Shown: positions 11,153 to 23,452 of the stretch, piece after piece
How the letters are laid out: the number at the start of each line of letters is the position of its first letter
How positions within the stretch are numbered: the first letter of the stretch is position 1
Assembly (NCBI RefSeq): GCF_019399895.1
Contig: NC_091880.1
Location: forward strand, 1,178,001 to 1,242,000
Length of the DNA: 64,000 bases
Direction: 5' to 3'
From: Cardiocondyla obscurior
Taxonomy: Eukaryota; Arthropoda; Insecta; Hymenoptera; Formicidae
The notes under the pieces: model-generated
Told to the model about the DNA's origin: nothing
The model's database searches: none
What the model saw: only the letters and a program-made list of their open reading frames with translations
Position numbers and translations under genes: made by a program

Positions 11153-14100
11153 GGTTTTTCGTCTTTTTGAAAAAGTATGAACGTTGTCTCATAATAACTC
11201 CCGACGAGTTAAATACGAACAGACGCTAAATGGACTGGCAGAAATGCGTACAACGGAGAGAGATGAGGCCGTAAATTTGATTAGTCTGCGAATGCGAGAG
11301 AGTCTACACTTTGACAACCGCATGCATCGCTAGAGACGAATAGTGGCAACCTATCACAGACCACACGTGTTTGAGAGAAATTCCTTAAATCCTGATAAAA
11401 CACAGCTGTGCGATACAACAGAGTGTCGCAATTAAGGGTTAAGAAAAGAAGCTGAAGCTCAAATTAATTTTAATAATATTCATTGAGAATGTTCTATTAA
11501 GGTTGTCTATACACGCTTATCGAGCGAACACAGCGATCGCGAACATTTGTCGGTGGTAATTGATTCGTTTGTGAATGTTGGCGTTCGCTAAATGTACAAT
11601 ATATACATCTTTAGATGATTTTCGTTCGCAATTATCGACATAGTTAAATTTGACAATATATTTAATCAAACATATCAAGCGAATATCGTGAATCAAATCT
11701 CTTACCGTTTAATTAATAGTAACAAAAAAGTTTTAATAATTAATGGATACTTATGTTATATTACTACGAGTATTTTATTATATATTATACTACGAGAAGA
11801 AAGAAGAAACGAGAGCTTAGAGTTCAGGCGGGTTTCGTTTCGCAATCGAAACCGTAGCGATAAAAGTATTTATTCGCGGCGTTCACTTGTTATGACGGTG
11901 CGTAGCAGTCTCAGACAGAAACGACTCGCTGATCCGGTTAACGATAGACTCATAGCCGGAGAGGCGATCGATAGATATTTAAACTTCATGCGTATCGGGC
12001 AGCTGACCCGCGGAAACTGACTGGCGTTGAATGGAGCAAATGGCAGGGCGTAATTCTTTATTTATCGACTTTGCAATGGTGTGTTCCCGATAAAGCTTGT
12101 GCGCGTCAGACACCGAAGGGATCGTAAAACCGGGCAGTTACATGCATAAAACTCCTGTCCACGCCCGCGGTTCGTTACCCGCCCGGCGGGAATGCGTTTT
12201 TATTTATGCGCCGCATCGCGACGGTTTCGGCACGTCCCCGATTATTCTTCACGCCGTTCATTTCGTCCGAAACGCGCGCATTATGCCAGCCGCCCGCGTA
12301 ACGTGCTCCCAAACCCGGCGCTTATTTTCAAAACACCCCTCGGATTAGCAGTCTCGCCGTGCCCCGCACAAAGCGACAAGGGGGGGCTCCTCCTGTTCCT
12401 TTCTCGCTAAAATGCGGGTACGTGACGCGCCAGGTGGCACGTCATCGCGATCGCGACGTTCCCTAGCTTTTTGTCACGCTAATACGCATACCTGACAAGC
12501 CACAATGCCCCGCTTATTTCGTTACCGAACGCACACTTCCCGTTGCAGCCTACAATGGTAACTGTATATCTGTACGAGTGTTACAGCATCGAATTCGAAA
12601 CTACCCTTATCCCCACTAAGCCGTCTGCTTATAGAGTGGAGTAGATTGAAAGAAAAAGAAAAAAAAAAGGTTGTCGAAACGCGGCTAGTTTTAAGAAGAT
12701 TGACTGACAATGATAATAGTATATCTCGCAATAGTGGCGTTCTCATAAATCATATTCGAATTCGAGAAGAATAGAATAACGCCGCCCTGTATTATTTGGC
12801 GCAAAATAATAATCCCGGAAGCCGTTGCACGATGTATCTGTGCGAAATGCTCGACCTGGTCCCCATCAGCTGTGATAATTCTCGCGGCGCGTCGAGGGGC
12901 GTGGAATATTGAAATTAGAAATTTTGTTTCGACAGGCGTGCATATCGGAAATGCGACAAGTTACTACAATAGTTTTAAAACTTCATACTCGAACAGGAAG
13001 GTCAATTAACTCGGTGTTTAAAAAAATTTGCGGTTCCGTATTATAGTTAAATATACGATTCTGAGTTGCTTTCAAGGACGACGTGCCGAACTAGCGGACC
13101 TTTAGGGTGTGGCCACGCGACTGTGTCTAGACCACTTTCTTTCTTCTCAATTTTTATGAAATATCTATATGAATCATGACCACTACCAGGGAACACTCTA
13201 GGGGGGTCATAATACCTTTTTCCCGAGGAAAGAATTTCGTGGGTGGGCTGCGCAGGGTTGAATGCAGATAAGGGCGGGCGCGCCACTTAAAAATCCCATT
13301 AAAACGATCGACTTGAGTGTATCCCGACAATCCCGACGAGAATGAAGTCCGTTGATACCGGCCAGACGACCCGACCCGGCCCCGCCATATGTGTGCGCGT
13401 GTGTGCCGCGTCAAGGATACTTTTCGTACATAAAACAGATCCTCCTCCCAAGCCTTTTTTTCCGTCTAACGATATTACTACCTACCCACCGCGGCGCGGC
13501 ACTTCATCCGCCGTCGGATTTATGAACACCTTCTTTCCTCCGTCCGATTTCCTAAGAAAATAATATTCGCTCGCCCGTAGAGCCGGTCGCCGCCGAGACC
13601 CGTCTCGTTTTCCATAAACGAGGCGTAACCCGAAGCTACCGTATTTAGGGGGCGAGATGGGAAATGTTTTCTAGGATACGGGGAAGCACGCCCTAGAAGC
13701 GGCCGTTTACACAAATCAGTAGGGCCCGCGCGAGGACACGAGTTCACTCGAGCTTGTGCCCGGGATGAAGATGAAATGTGGCGCCGTGCATGAATATGCG
13801 TGCGTGCATATGTGAACGTGTGCGCACGGGGATAATGTACAGGGGCTGCAAAATTTCCCCCTGCATTGTCGTGAACCCTAGCTCGTAGGTTGGACATATT
13901 TCAAGATTTGTTATCTTCCACGTCGCGCATGACTTAGAGGACCGATGCACGGGCTCGCATGTGAGAATATGACGTGAAATGTAGCGAACTATAGGTTTCT
14001 TTAGTATCTCAATCCGCTATGACTAGTTAGTTCACCAAGTCAGAGTAATGACGGTAAAAAGTTAAGTGCCTCCGCGTCAGTCGCGCAATTGCTTGTTCTC

Positions 14101-16400
14101 GCGCAAGATTTCACACCTGTTCGGCGCTTTTAGTCAAACGCTTCTTAGCTATTTGTCTCATTTAATAGTCGTGGCGGTCACGCGTGATCAACACCTGACT
14201 TCCCAATGTAATTTTAACAACGAATCGCTGACTGGCGATTGTAGAACATTTGTCAAAACGTTCGTAAAAATTTACACGCCGCAATAAGTACAATTTATTA
14301 AATATAAAAGCTCGAGTAAAATAAATAGTTGGATAGTAATGTAAACATTCGCCACGGGAGAGAATTCATTACCTTAATTTTGGCGTTTAATTATATCTTA
14401 TCATAAAAAAAAAATAATAATAAAATAAATAAATAAAAATAAAAATAATTAAAAAAAATTATCGTGCGTATTGTGTTAAACGGTAAATTTCGACGATCGG
14501 AATTGACGAGGCGCGTCGAATGGAAAAGTGAATCGATGAAATTTATTAAAAGTTATTTATTTTCGCCATTTGCGCTGCGAGCCATTACCTATAAAGTGTT
14601 TATTACATTTGCGATTTCATTACTAAATTGCAATTTTATTGTCGCGTCACGTCACGAAACCGAAATAACGTTTCCGTCGGCGTGTATGCTTGCCGCGGGC
14701 CATACCCGGAATTCGTATGGTCGAAAAGTTTCGTTAAAAGTCTCGTAAGCCCTGATGGGATCATCCCTCCGTAATCACAGCTATTACCTTGAGCGCGCTT
14801 GTGTCGGCGTGCGTTGCACATGTACGAAACGATGCCCGGGGCAATCGATAATCCGAGGTGAGTAAAGGTGAAAAGGGGTAGGTGCGAAACGAGCGGTGAG
14901 GGAGAATGGAAGATTTTCACGGATAATCAGGGGGTGGTGGATTTTGTTCGCGCCGAAGATGAGAGCGGATCGGAAACACCGAAGGAGTATCGGCGCGTCG
15001 TTTGCGCTGATCCCGCGCGCGCGATAACATTTCACGTAATATAGTAAGTGCTTCGCGCCTCCATTTTGCATCAGTAATGAAGATTATTTTGTGCTTTATT
15101 AACGCGCCGATCGAGTATACTTACGGGATCGTATTGAAAAAACTCGTTTTTATTCCGCATTAATGTTAATATCGGTGTATCAAAGAATTTCAATGCGAGC
15201 GGGAAATTGCCGGCCGTAAACGGTGCATTTCGGAATTATTTACGCGATGATAAATAATAAATTGATTGCAGTTGAAAATTAATTTTTTTAGAGTCGTCAG
15301 ACCGAATTTGCATACTTTTGTATTTGATTATAGTAAAAAAAAATTTTTTAATATACATATATATATGCATTTCTACGTTATATTTAATTAATATATTCAT
15401 ATACATGTTTAAGCATTCAACGTGTTATTATTACGGGGCATAGAATTTTGGGGTTGCCGTTTACGCTTATCAGCATATTAGGTTACTTGGTTATTTGGAT
15501 GTCGGATTATGCAAATTTGCAGGTATTAGTATCTCCGATCGATTAATTTACACGTATATTGTCACATTACTGCAGACGTATTCCGCTGGCAAATGGTCTC
15601 GCGGTTACAAAATGTGTCACGTGATTGTGTAAAGCTGAATCTGTCTCTCGCTCTCGCTCTCTGTCTCTTTCTCTCCCTTTCCATTAATTCCGCAGGAACT
15701 CTTATTATTATTCCATAAAACGGATATGTATGTTCTAATGGAAAACTAGAGGAAGGCCAGCGGAGAAAAATTCCACTTGCGATAGAGCTATAATATTTTC
15801 AGATTTAATATTAGCGAAGTGTGCCGTATCTTTTTTTCGCGTATATTTTTTTAGAGAAATAATATATCATTTGCGACTCTTCAAAATAACGATACACAGC
15901 GTAATTAGGCGTCGCGACGGCGCTTTGCAAAGTTCCATCATTACGGATTTACTGTAATTCCACTAAATACCTGGCTTTCGTGCTCGACAAATCTTCCATT
16001 CTCACGTTAATGTTTAAGTTTCATGACTTTCCGCCATTTCAAAAATAATATAAAAATTTACCGTGCTTGTGTTCCCCTATTTAATTTCTTTTTATAATAA
16101 TACCAATATTAATACATTTCAAATTAAATAAAAACAAATAAATAAATTATTTAAAAGACAGAAATTGGGAACAGATAAATAATATACAAGTTAATATCAC
16201 CCGAGAGGAAATAGTTTGCCATAACGAATCTATGGCTTATGCATATATCTATTTTATACATAGAAGTCGTGTATAGATGCCTGATTTCACGCGATATGAT
16301 GTGCATATTTTTCCGTAGCTGGCACGATGACGAGTGAGCGAGGCGAGCCATCGGCGCGCCTTCGAGATTCGCGATCTTGATCGAACTGTCACCCCGAGAA
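11153..16400. other. Long non-coding stretch
   Basis: No gene is supported. GC-rich parts at 12100-12450 and 13040-13960 give overlapping frames on both strands without recognisable products. An A/T-rich tract lies at 14403-14460 and a CT-rich patch at 15642-15680. The rest is AT-rich single-copy sequence. Confidence 0.45.
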
Positions 16401-16712
16401 CGCGTGCAGGTTGTACGCGCAGATTTCCCGAGATGACGATACAGCACGTAGGTACACGTCGCGACGTCGTGTCGCGAATTTTCCTCGTCGGGGATTTAGC
16501 ATAATTCCGTTGGCTAGGCGCCCCGCGCCACGCCAAGAGACGTTCGCGAAGCGAAAGGGGTGCGGGTGGGGGCGCGAGGTGGCGGCGGTGGTTGTGAGGA
16601 CGGTGACGATGGTGGTGAACGTGTCCCTCTTTCGTTCTCTCTTTCGCCCTTTCTCCCTCGCTCGCAAGGCAGGCATGCCGTGACAGCGTGTGGGTCCATT
16701 TGGTTCTCAGTG

Positions 16713-16726
16713 GTCGCTATGGTAAC
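16713..16726 (+). promoter_or_regulatory. X-box-like RFX site
   Basis: GTCGCTATGGTAAC fits the degenerate X-box pattern RYYNYY-N2-RRNRAC used by RFX factors, with a perfect right half. A single 14-base match in 64 kb can arise by chance. Confidence 0.3.
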
Positions 16727-16806
16727 CTCGACCACCCTCTTCTTCCCTCTCGACATCCGCCACCCGGTTCTCCGCTACCCGGTCCTCTCAAACTCTCGCC
16801 CTGCAC

Positions 16807-16860
16807 TTTCTCTCTCTCTCTTTCTCTCTCTCTTTCTCGTTCTCTGTCGTTCTCTCGCTC
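16807..16860 (+). repeat. (CT)n microsatellite
   Basis: An interrupted CT repeat within the GC/CT-rich island. Confidence 0.8.
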
Positions 16861-17060
16861 TTCCCTTTTTCTTCCGCTCCTTTCCTCTCCTTCAAACACG
16901 CGCGCGTTCTCTTTTTCCTGCATCTATCTCTTCTTGGCCGACTCGTTTCGTACGAGCCTCTTTTTCGCTCCTGCGTATGGTAGTATAGGTAACCCCGCTT
17001 TAGCTCCCTTCCTGGTAGCTGCTGTCGATTGGGCCGCGCCAGTAGGCTAAAGGGTTAATG

Positions 17061-18635
17061 GCCCCCTGGACACTCCCGTGACTAAAAATTACAGCCACAG
17101 TGGCTACTGTCGCCATTGGTCAACTATAGACAAGCCGAAGTCGTTTCCCACCTTTTCCTCGCGAGCACACGCTCCGGCTCGAGATTTCCCTCTGTTTTAT
17201 ATCGCATGTGCCGATGTAGAAGCAAAGTGAGTTTATTTATGGCCTTTGCGGTTTGGTACGCTGCGAGGAATTCCGGTTACGGCGCGAAAAAGGGACGAAA
17301 ACGTTTGGAAAACCGTGTACAGTCTCGTCCGCCGCTGGCATCTACGATTCTTGGTGAGAAAGCCCGAACGTTAAATAAATCGTTTTAAACCGAGAAAATA
17401 TAAATCGCGGGGAGAACGATGGCGCCAACAAATCTGTACGCTACCGTGACGCTTAAAAGAAAAATGTAAAAACTCTTTTTTTTTCTACTAAAAAAAAAAA
17501 AAATTCTTCTTTTAATTTTAGTTCGATATGCATGTCAATCGCTTTCTATTTCTTTTTTTTTTCCCTCCCGCTTGATAACTTTATGACTTATAAAGATACA
17601 GTTGTATAATTCGTAATTGTAAAATGTGGATTGTTTCTCTATTGGAAAGTGTTGGAAAATTGCGTTTGCGTATGGTTACATTTATTAGCTAAAGTTGTAG
17701 CATTTGCCTCATCCGGGGAAACGCGAGAGGAAAGGAGGGGAGGGGGGGCAGAAGCGAGATACATCCGACCGGGCGATCACTTTCAATTCTGTCATCTGCA
17801 TTCGTACCCGTCCATCATCCCAGTAGTTACCTAGGCAATAAACGAATGAGCGGCCGAAAATGGCGCGGCGATCCGTGGAAATCCATCTGCTACGGCATGT
17901 AGCGGAGCGTAAGCTCGAAAATCGTGATACGTGCGTCTACATACGTCGCGATAGGCAGGTACGGCGGAATTGGTTTGTTCGGGATTATCCATTAAAAAAA
18001 AATGTCGACGATTGGGAGATTGACCTCCGTTCTAGTGTCCGGCGCGAGGGCAGTGGCATTCGATGAACGTCGGCCTAGCCGACGCGATTTGTTCGCGAGC
18101 GGATAATGGAAAACGCATTTTCGATGTATCGTCAGCGGGAGACACTGGGATACTCGGAGATCCCCGATGTTTAATGCAGACGCGCGCCGCGCGGGGCCTC
18201 GTGCACTTCGGATTAAACGGCTATTTTTCTATGAAAGTTGAAAAAAAAAAAATAGCGCCGCTCGAATTCGTTCGTGATCGCTCGCAGCAGAAAGTTCAGC
18301 CGATATCTTTAATTTCTTTTCATTTTCTAGAATCAATTAGCTCTACCTGTACTCGTGTTAGTAACTTCAGTTTATTTATTAATTAATGGGTAATTTCCAC
18401 ATTGCGTACAAGAAAAATTTTTTATTATTATCCGTTTATAAATTTAATTGAGATGTGTGTGCGTGTACAATTTTTTTCTCTTATTTTTTTTATTATTTTA
18501 TTGCAATTTTTTTATTGTAAATTAAAAAGTCTTGAAATCAAATTTAAATTAAATTAATAATAGTGCGATGGTAATCATCAGTTTTTTGTACTGTAGTGTT
18601 GAAAAATAACAGCAGATTTATATATACGAGCAGAA
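17061..18635. other. Non-coding stretch
   Basis: No gene is visible. A CCATTGG (inverted CCAAT) word lies at about 17113. Homopolymer runs occur near 17480-17570 and 18420-18520. Confidence 0.45.
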
Positions 18636-18703
18636 ACTATTCGCGCGCTATTTTTTAAAAGACCCTAATTATAAATTACGAAAAAAAAAGTCATGCGACT
18701 TAC

Positions 18704-18747
18704 CAATCTGCATGAGCATCAGCGGAGTTGAAGAATTCTGCCGGTGG
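18704..18747 (-). other. Candidate exon A3 (44 nt)
   Basis: On the minus strand, acceptor TTATGTTATAG precedes 18747 and the strong donor GTAAGTCGC follows 18704. Joined to A2 in the core frame it reads SHRQNSSTPLMLMQI and leaves one base of the next codon. Homologous exons follow the core exon in B (39 nt) and C (44 nt), always with the same donor context. Confidence 0.45.
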
Positions 18748-18859
18748 CTATAACATAAAAAAATATATTAATGTAGACATGTAAATTATTTATAAAATTA
18801 ATAAAAAAAAAGTACATTTTTTTTTAAATAAAGATTTTATTTAAAGAATTGATTCTCAC

Positions 18860-19168
18860 CTAAAAGTTGCTCCGCCGATGCAGGATGCCCGTCCCGGGCC
18901 TGCTCCTCCTCTCAGATGGGACGTGTCGAGCCATCCTTCCGCGCACAAGTAACTCGCGAACACCCCGACCGTGATTTTACTGTCGCGAAATTTACTGAAC
19001 ACTATCGCGCGTTATTTTTCGGCACTCCCGTAACAAAATAATTGTAAAAAAACGCCCGAGAACTAGCGGAACTCCCGGAACGGCCGACGAACCGGCTACG
19101 GTTCGTAAAATAATTAATACCGGCGGTGACGACACTCGTTGATGACCGGTGGATGCAGCTGCGTTGAT
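18860..19168 (-). other. Candidate exon A2 (309 nt)
   Basis: On the minus strand, acceptor TTTGTTACAG precedes 19168 and donor GTGAGA follows 18860. All three frames contain stops somewhere in the exon. The last 50-odd codons are open in the same frame as exon B1, ending LRGGAGPGRASCIGGATF and splitting a codon at the donor. The first 250 bases have no counterpart in B. Exon C2 has identical length with four substitutions. The internal stops argue against a simple internal coding exon. It could be a 5' or alternative exon, or a non-coding one. A 61-codon frame reading INAAASTGHQRV is also open but ends before the core. Confidence 0.4.
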
Positions 19169-19253
19169 CTGTAACAAAGAAAAAAATATATTAATTTTAG
19201 AAATGCCACAAGTATAAGCTATTAGTTCTGCGTTTTATAAAAGTGATTCTTAC

Positions 19254-19351
19254 CTCTGGGGTTGCTCCGGTGATGCACGATGCCTTTACCGAGGCCTCCT
19301 CCTCCTCTCAGAGTGTCCGGAATGGGATGCGGTACTTCAGCTTCTTCGTAT
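19254..19351 (-). other. Candidate exon A1 (98 nt), Gly-rich frame
   Basis: On the minus strand, acceptor CTGTTTCAG precedes 19351 and donor GTAAGA follows 19254. One frame is open through the exon and encodes 32 residues, starting YEEAEVPHPIPDT and continuing LRGGGGLGKG with an HHRSN motif near the end. It enters and leaves in a split codon. The core from CTGAGAGGAGG onward is homologous to the ends of exons A2, B1 and C2 with small indels, so it is a duplicated exon. Cassette C has lost this exon by deletion. I do not recognise the peptide. A spliced non-coding exon is equally possible. Confidence 0.45.
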
Positions 19352-19440
19352 CTGAAACAGAAACGGGAACAACGATTATTAAATTGACGATATTTGTCGG
19401 TACGTGTTAACTGCGTGTTTGACCAGCAGCTCAATTTTTT

Positions 19441-19586
19441 TTTGTTGCTAATTTGTTGCTCCAAGATAGTGTAAAAACATTTCCAAAATATTACATTGTT
19501 TGAAAAATTGTCATCGATTCTCGATTTCTAGAAATATAAAAATTTTAAACCATACAATATTTCGGAAATGTTATAACACTATCTTG
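19441..19586 (+). mobile_element. MITE family B, copy 3 (truncated at both ends)
   Basis: It matches the element at 23281-23452 from TTTGTTGCTAATTTG through the AT-rich centre to ACACTATCTTG. The first few bases are replaced by a T run and about 20 terminal bases are missing on the right. It lies about 20 bases beyond the last base that cassette A shares with C, so its insertion or a nearby rearrangement may have ended the homology there. Confidence 0.85.
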
Positions 19587-22500
19587 TTGGTCTCTTATAT
19601 GGTTCCTTATACATGGTATAAGGAACACGTGCAACGCATAACGTATGTCGTTATGCTGGCACTCCTCATCCGGTCGCTGAGAATGTAAACGCACAAACGA
19701 CTTTTAGCATCTAAATCCCAGCCTGATTGGCCACGGAGGTTTACGATCGCGGCAGTTATAGTCATTAGCCGCCGTGTCATTGACAATTGTATGCAACTTT
19801 CGCCGTCGTATAATAATAAAATGGACCAACAATAATATCGAGTATCCGCCTTCGGTATTATGTATAATTAAACGCAAATCGCTTTTTTCGCTCGGCGGAA
19901 CTTTCATATAACTTTCTTGGTGCGTAAAATCGTAATCGGTTTACGCACTCCCATAATTACAATAAAAGTAATAAAGCGCTTTCAGAGACACCGCGACATG
20001 TCTGAGTCGCTTCTGATGTTCTCCGTGTAAAAACTGAGATGTTCTATTGTGTAATAATTTAATATTTTTATGAATTAATAATAACTAAAAAATAAAAAAA
20101 TAAAAACTTATAAATAATGTTTGTAAAAAAAAAAAAAAAATTATTACTCGCTATTAAATTAAGAATTTGCTACTATTTAATTGAAAAGAAATGTAAATTT
20201 AAATTACACAAAGTTATGAAATATTAAATTTAAATCGCGTAGAATAAATCACACGAAGAATTTATCCAGAGTTGTATCAACATAGAATACGGCATCGTTT
20301 AAAAATAGCGTGCGCTACGAGTCCACGCCACGTTTCGTGGAAGTTCTCCGAAGGGAACATTTCTATGCAGATGGAGCCTAACAGGCATGACAGTCGTCGA
20401 GACAATTAAGGCATTTTTCAGTAATTAACCGGGCACGTCACGCGCCGGTCGTTGTCCGTGCATCAAATAGAGTCTTCTCTCTTGCACGAAAGTGATCTCG
20501 AAATTCATGCGCGACCGGCGAGCCAGACGTGTGCAATCTCGAGATTCACTGCACTCATTTTATGAAAATGTGTGTGTCCGATTATAGCGGATTCTATTTT
20601 AAATTTTCAGAAATAGTATATCTCCCTCGGATGTTTTCTCGGAAGACCGAGGGTTCTTAAATTTTACAAAGACGGGACATTATTTATTAAATAAACCGCT
20701 CAGCTTCCCGCGACATTTTTCTGATTAAGTTTTAAAATTATGAAAAATTAGAATCTCTAAGCTGCATGGAAAATGACAAAGACGGATGTGTGAAATAGAA
20801 TTTCCCATTGCGACTATAATTTAATATAATCCGATTCTTACGCTAATTTGACGTGCACCGTTACGTTTTAACCTAACGATGCGTTAACCAATCGCCAATG
20901 CGAAAGTGAGAATGCATGCGTGCCGCGTACGCAGTTTTCCCTTGTGCATACGCATCTGCGTGGCACGTGTCATTATCGGCTCAATATCGATTCGAGGATA
21001 TCGGCTATTGTGGGGATTAAGAGAGATAAGAGATTAGAAACACACGTGGCTCGCGGAGGCCTGCCGCCTCTGACAGAAGCACGTGGCTTATGTCATCGAA
21101 TAAGAGGAAATAGAAAAGATTGGGGCCAGTGAGAAGAGATCCGTTGCGCTCTTATCGCTGGCCGACGTCGCAGCAGGGATTTAACAGGGGTCCGGGGATG
21201 ATTCGATTAAGATTTTTTTTTGCGATTAGTAACGGAAAGCATGTGGCGTCGTTACGCAGTCTCTGAATAATTTTCAAGACACTTCCCTTTTTCGAACAGA
21301 GATCTGTGTAGTATTTTTTTAATTTCTAGTACGAGACATACGAATGCCTTTTAACAGAGTTTAAAGCCGCGCGGCGATTATTTCCTAATTTCTCCCTCTT
21401 TATTTCAAGCGTTTAATTAAATATTTAATGAAACGATAAATTTTAATGTAAAACAACGGAAATAATTCGGTATGATAAAGCTCTGAGTGCCATAACAAGA
21501 TAATAACCTACTTTTTCCACGATTCCACGTGCGCGCGGTAGCCAACGGAAGCTGTTATCCTTATAATTAGCGTGCGGGCGACTTTATCATTGCGATGAGA
21601 AAGAGACGGTGTTGCGGTTAACGAGCGATCATTTCACGGGGTCACGTGCAACGCGTGGCGGCAAAGAACGGCGCCGGTAAAAAGACGGGGCCAGCGCGCG
21701 GCATCACACAGATACGAGTGTTGCTAGTTGGTTTTCCTCTTTTCCCCGTCTTTTCCTCCGCTACCTCCTCGGCCTATCTTCTACGTGCGGCGCTCCGTTG
21801 AAAAACGAGAGTGTTTATCAGGGCACGTTTAGCGTAATCTCGCCTCCTGAGGCACTCGCGTAATTAAGGATCGCCTTCGTGGCCCTCCTCTTGCCCCTCC
21901 TCAAAGTGTAACGCTTACTAAACTCGAACACACGCGCAAGTACACGCGCATACGAACACATATGTATATGTAAAATGTTATGCGTAAGCGCGTACGCACG
22001 TTTCACGCGTTACCGACCAGTCTCGCTAATTTCTGTCTTTCGTTGCTTCTCTTTCCTGCCCTCGTCTATCTCTCTCTCTTTCTCACTTCTACCCTCTTTA
22101 CTTCACTCATTTAGTTCTCCCTTGCTTCCACTTTCTTATTCGATCTTAACTCCAATTTAGATTGAAGCAGGAGATGGAACGGAGAATGTGGTCCAACGAG
22201 AAACTCTCTTCGTCTCGGATTTTCTATCTCTTGCACGGATTCTTTTTTTTTTCTTTCCTCCTTTATTTTTCAGACAATTATTTTTTAACCGGCGAGATAG
22301 ATTAAACTGCACGCGCTTCACGTTTATTTAATACGAGCTGCAGAAGAGATCTTTTTTTTTTTTGCGATATCCATTTGTTCATATTTTTGATACATTTGTT
22401 TCTTTAAAAAGATAAAAATTGAACAATAAAACAAATTTTTTGCAATTTAATTAAACGGTTTTTATTATACATATTATACGTGTACGCAAAATTGCAAATT

Positions 22501-23280
22501 CATAATATGTAAAAAATTGTTAATTTCTCTTTCCCCTCCGGGTGAATTAATTTTTAGAAAATCTTTTTGAGTTTAACGACGAGGGGAGGGTGGGAGGTGT
22601 CTCGAATTATAAAGAAGGACCGTCGTTAAGCTAACGAGCACGTTTGTTCTGATGCGCGTTCCGTTCCCCGGGGAATCACGATGAGTTTGAAAATTATCAA
22701 ACTGATAATGAGTACGGCGCGGGTTATCGCGTGATTTACGGCAAAATACCAATTTCCTCTGTATAGAATTACCGTGGATGGGTGTACAATTTCAGGGCTC
22801 GGCTCGGCTTGGCGAGCGTTGATGTTTGTTACGTTTCCATTGGGAAACGGGCATTGATCGATGCGCGACCTACATTTTTTTGTATCAGTTGCTTTTTAAT
22901 TGCACCGACTTCCTCCAATTGCAACTTGATTAATATTGCTATATCTTTACCTACGGTCGTTTATTTAATCGGCTCGTTTTTTTCTTTTTCTCTTTTTTTT
23001 TTTCGTCGCGCTATGTTGTTGCATTTCCGTTATTTTTCTTTCCGATCGGTACCGAGTAATCCGATCAACAAAGGGGTCACTATTATGTAAAAATCTCGTG
23101 CATGTGCTTGTGCAATTAGTTCGAATCGTTTGGGCGAATTGTGATTTCTTGTTTCAATCCTGCTCGATACGATAACAAACATAGTGACAGCAGGGAGACG
23201 CAATGACAAGTGTCGTTGTAATATTTCTGAGATAATTGACAAGATTAATTAATACCATTTGTATAAGAAATATAATAATA
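19587..23280. other. Non-coding stretch
   Basis: No gene is supported. AT-rich 20040-20230, GC-richer 21590-21900, then a CT-rich patch at 22060-22130. Short frames on either strand are not recognisable. Confidence 0.45.
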
Positions 23281-23452
23281 TACGAGAATTTGTTGCTAAT
23301 TTGTAGCTCCAAGATAGTGTGAAAACATTTCCGAAATATTACATTGTTTGAAAAATTGTCATCGATTCTTGATTTCTAGAAGTATAAAAATTTTAAACCA
23401 TACAATATTTCGGAAATGTTTTTACACTATCTTGGAGCAACAAATTCTGGTA
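23281..23452 (+). mobile_element. MITE family B, copy 2 (172 bp, complete)
   Basis: TA precedes (23279-23280) and follows (23453-23454) the element. The inverted arms run from TACGAGAATTTGTTGCT through CCGAAATATT, and the centre holds a TCATCGATTC word. The left arm keeps both ATTTGTTGCT-like repeats while the right arm has lost one, so the arms are unequal. It is non-coding. Confidence 0.85.

Larger units (their letters stand above)
16401..17060. promoter_or_regulatory. GC/CT-rich island with an X-box-like site, possible promoter
   Basis: A purine-rich GC block (16550-16620) is followed by a strongly pyrimidine-rich block that includes (CT)n at 16807-16860. Between them is an RFX-like X-box at 16713-16726. 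Overlapping frames of 80-142 codons on both strands are compositional. The layout resembles insect CpG/CT-rich promoters, but no start site or exon can be assigned. Confidence 0.25.
18636..19420 (-). repeat. Spliced-exon cassette A
   Basis: This is the first of three related units, the others being about 40690-41040 (B) and 61281-61938 (C), all in the same orientation. Read on the minus strand it contains, in order, core exon A1, an intron of 85 bases, exon A2, an intron of 112 bases, and short exon A3. All have canonical AG acceptors and GT donors behind T-rich tracts. Cassette C matches A at about 98-99 % over exons and introns alike. The right-hand end of the homology is abutted by a truncated MITE B. 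The cassette resembles no transposon I recognise. Whether it is a gene fragment, a lncRNA unit or an exon-carrying repeat is open. Confidence 0.8.

Noticed and set aside
18992..19177. 61-codon minus frame (and its near-copy at 61639-61890) as an independent protein
   Set aside because: Part of the frame lies in the intron before the 309-nt exon and it ends before the conserved core. The repeat of the frame in C merely reflects the recent duplication.
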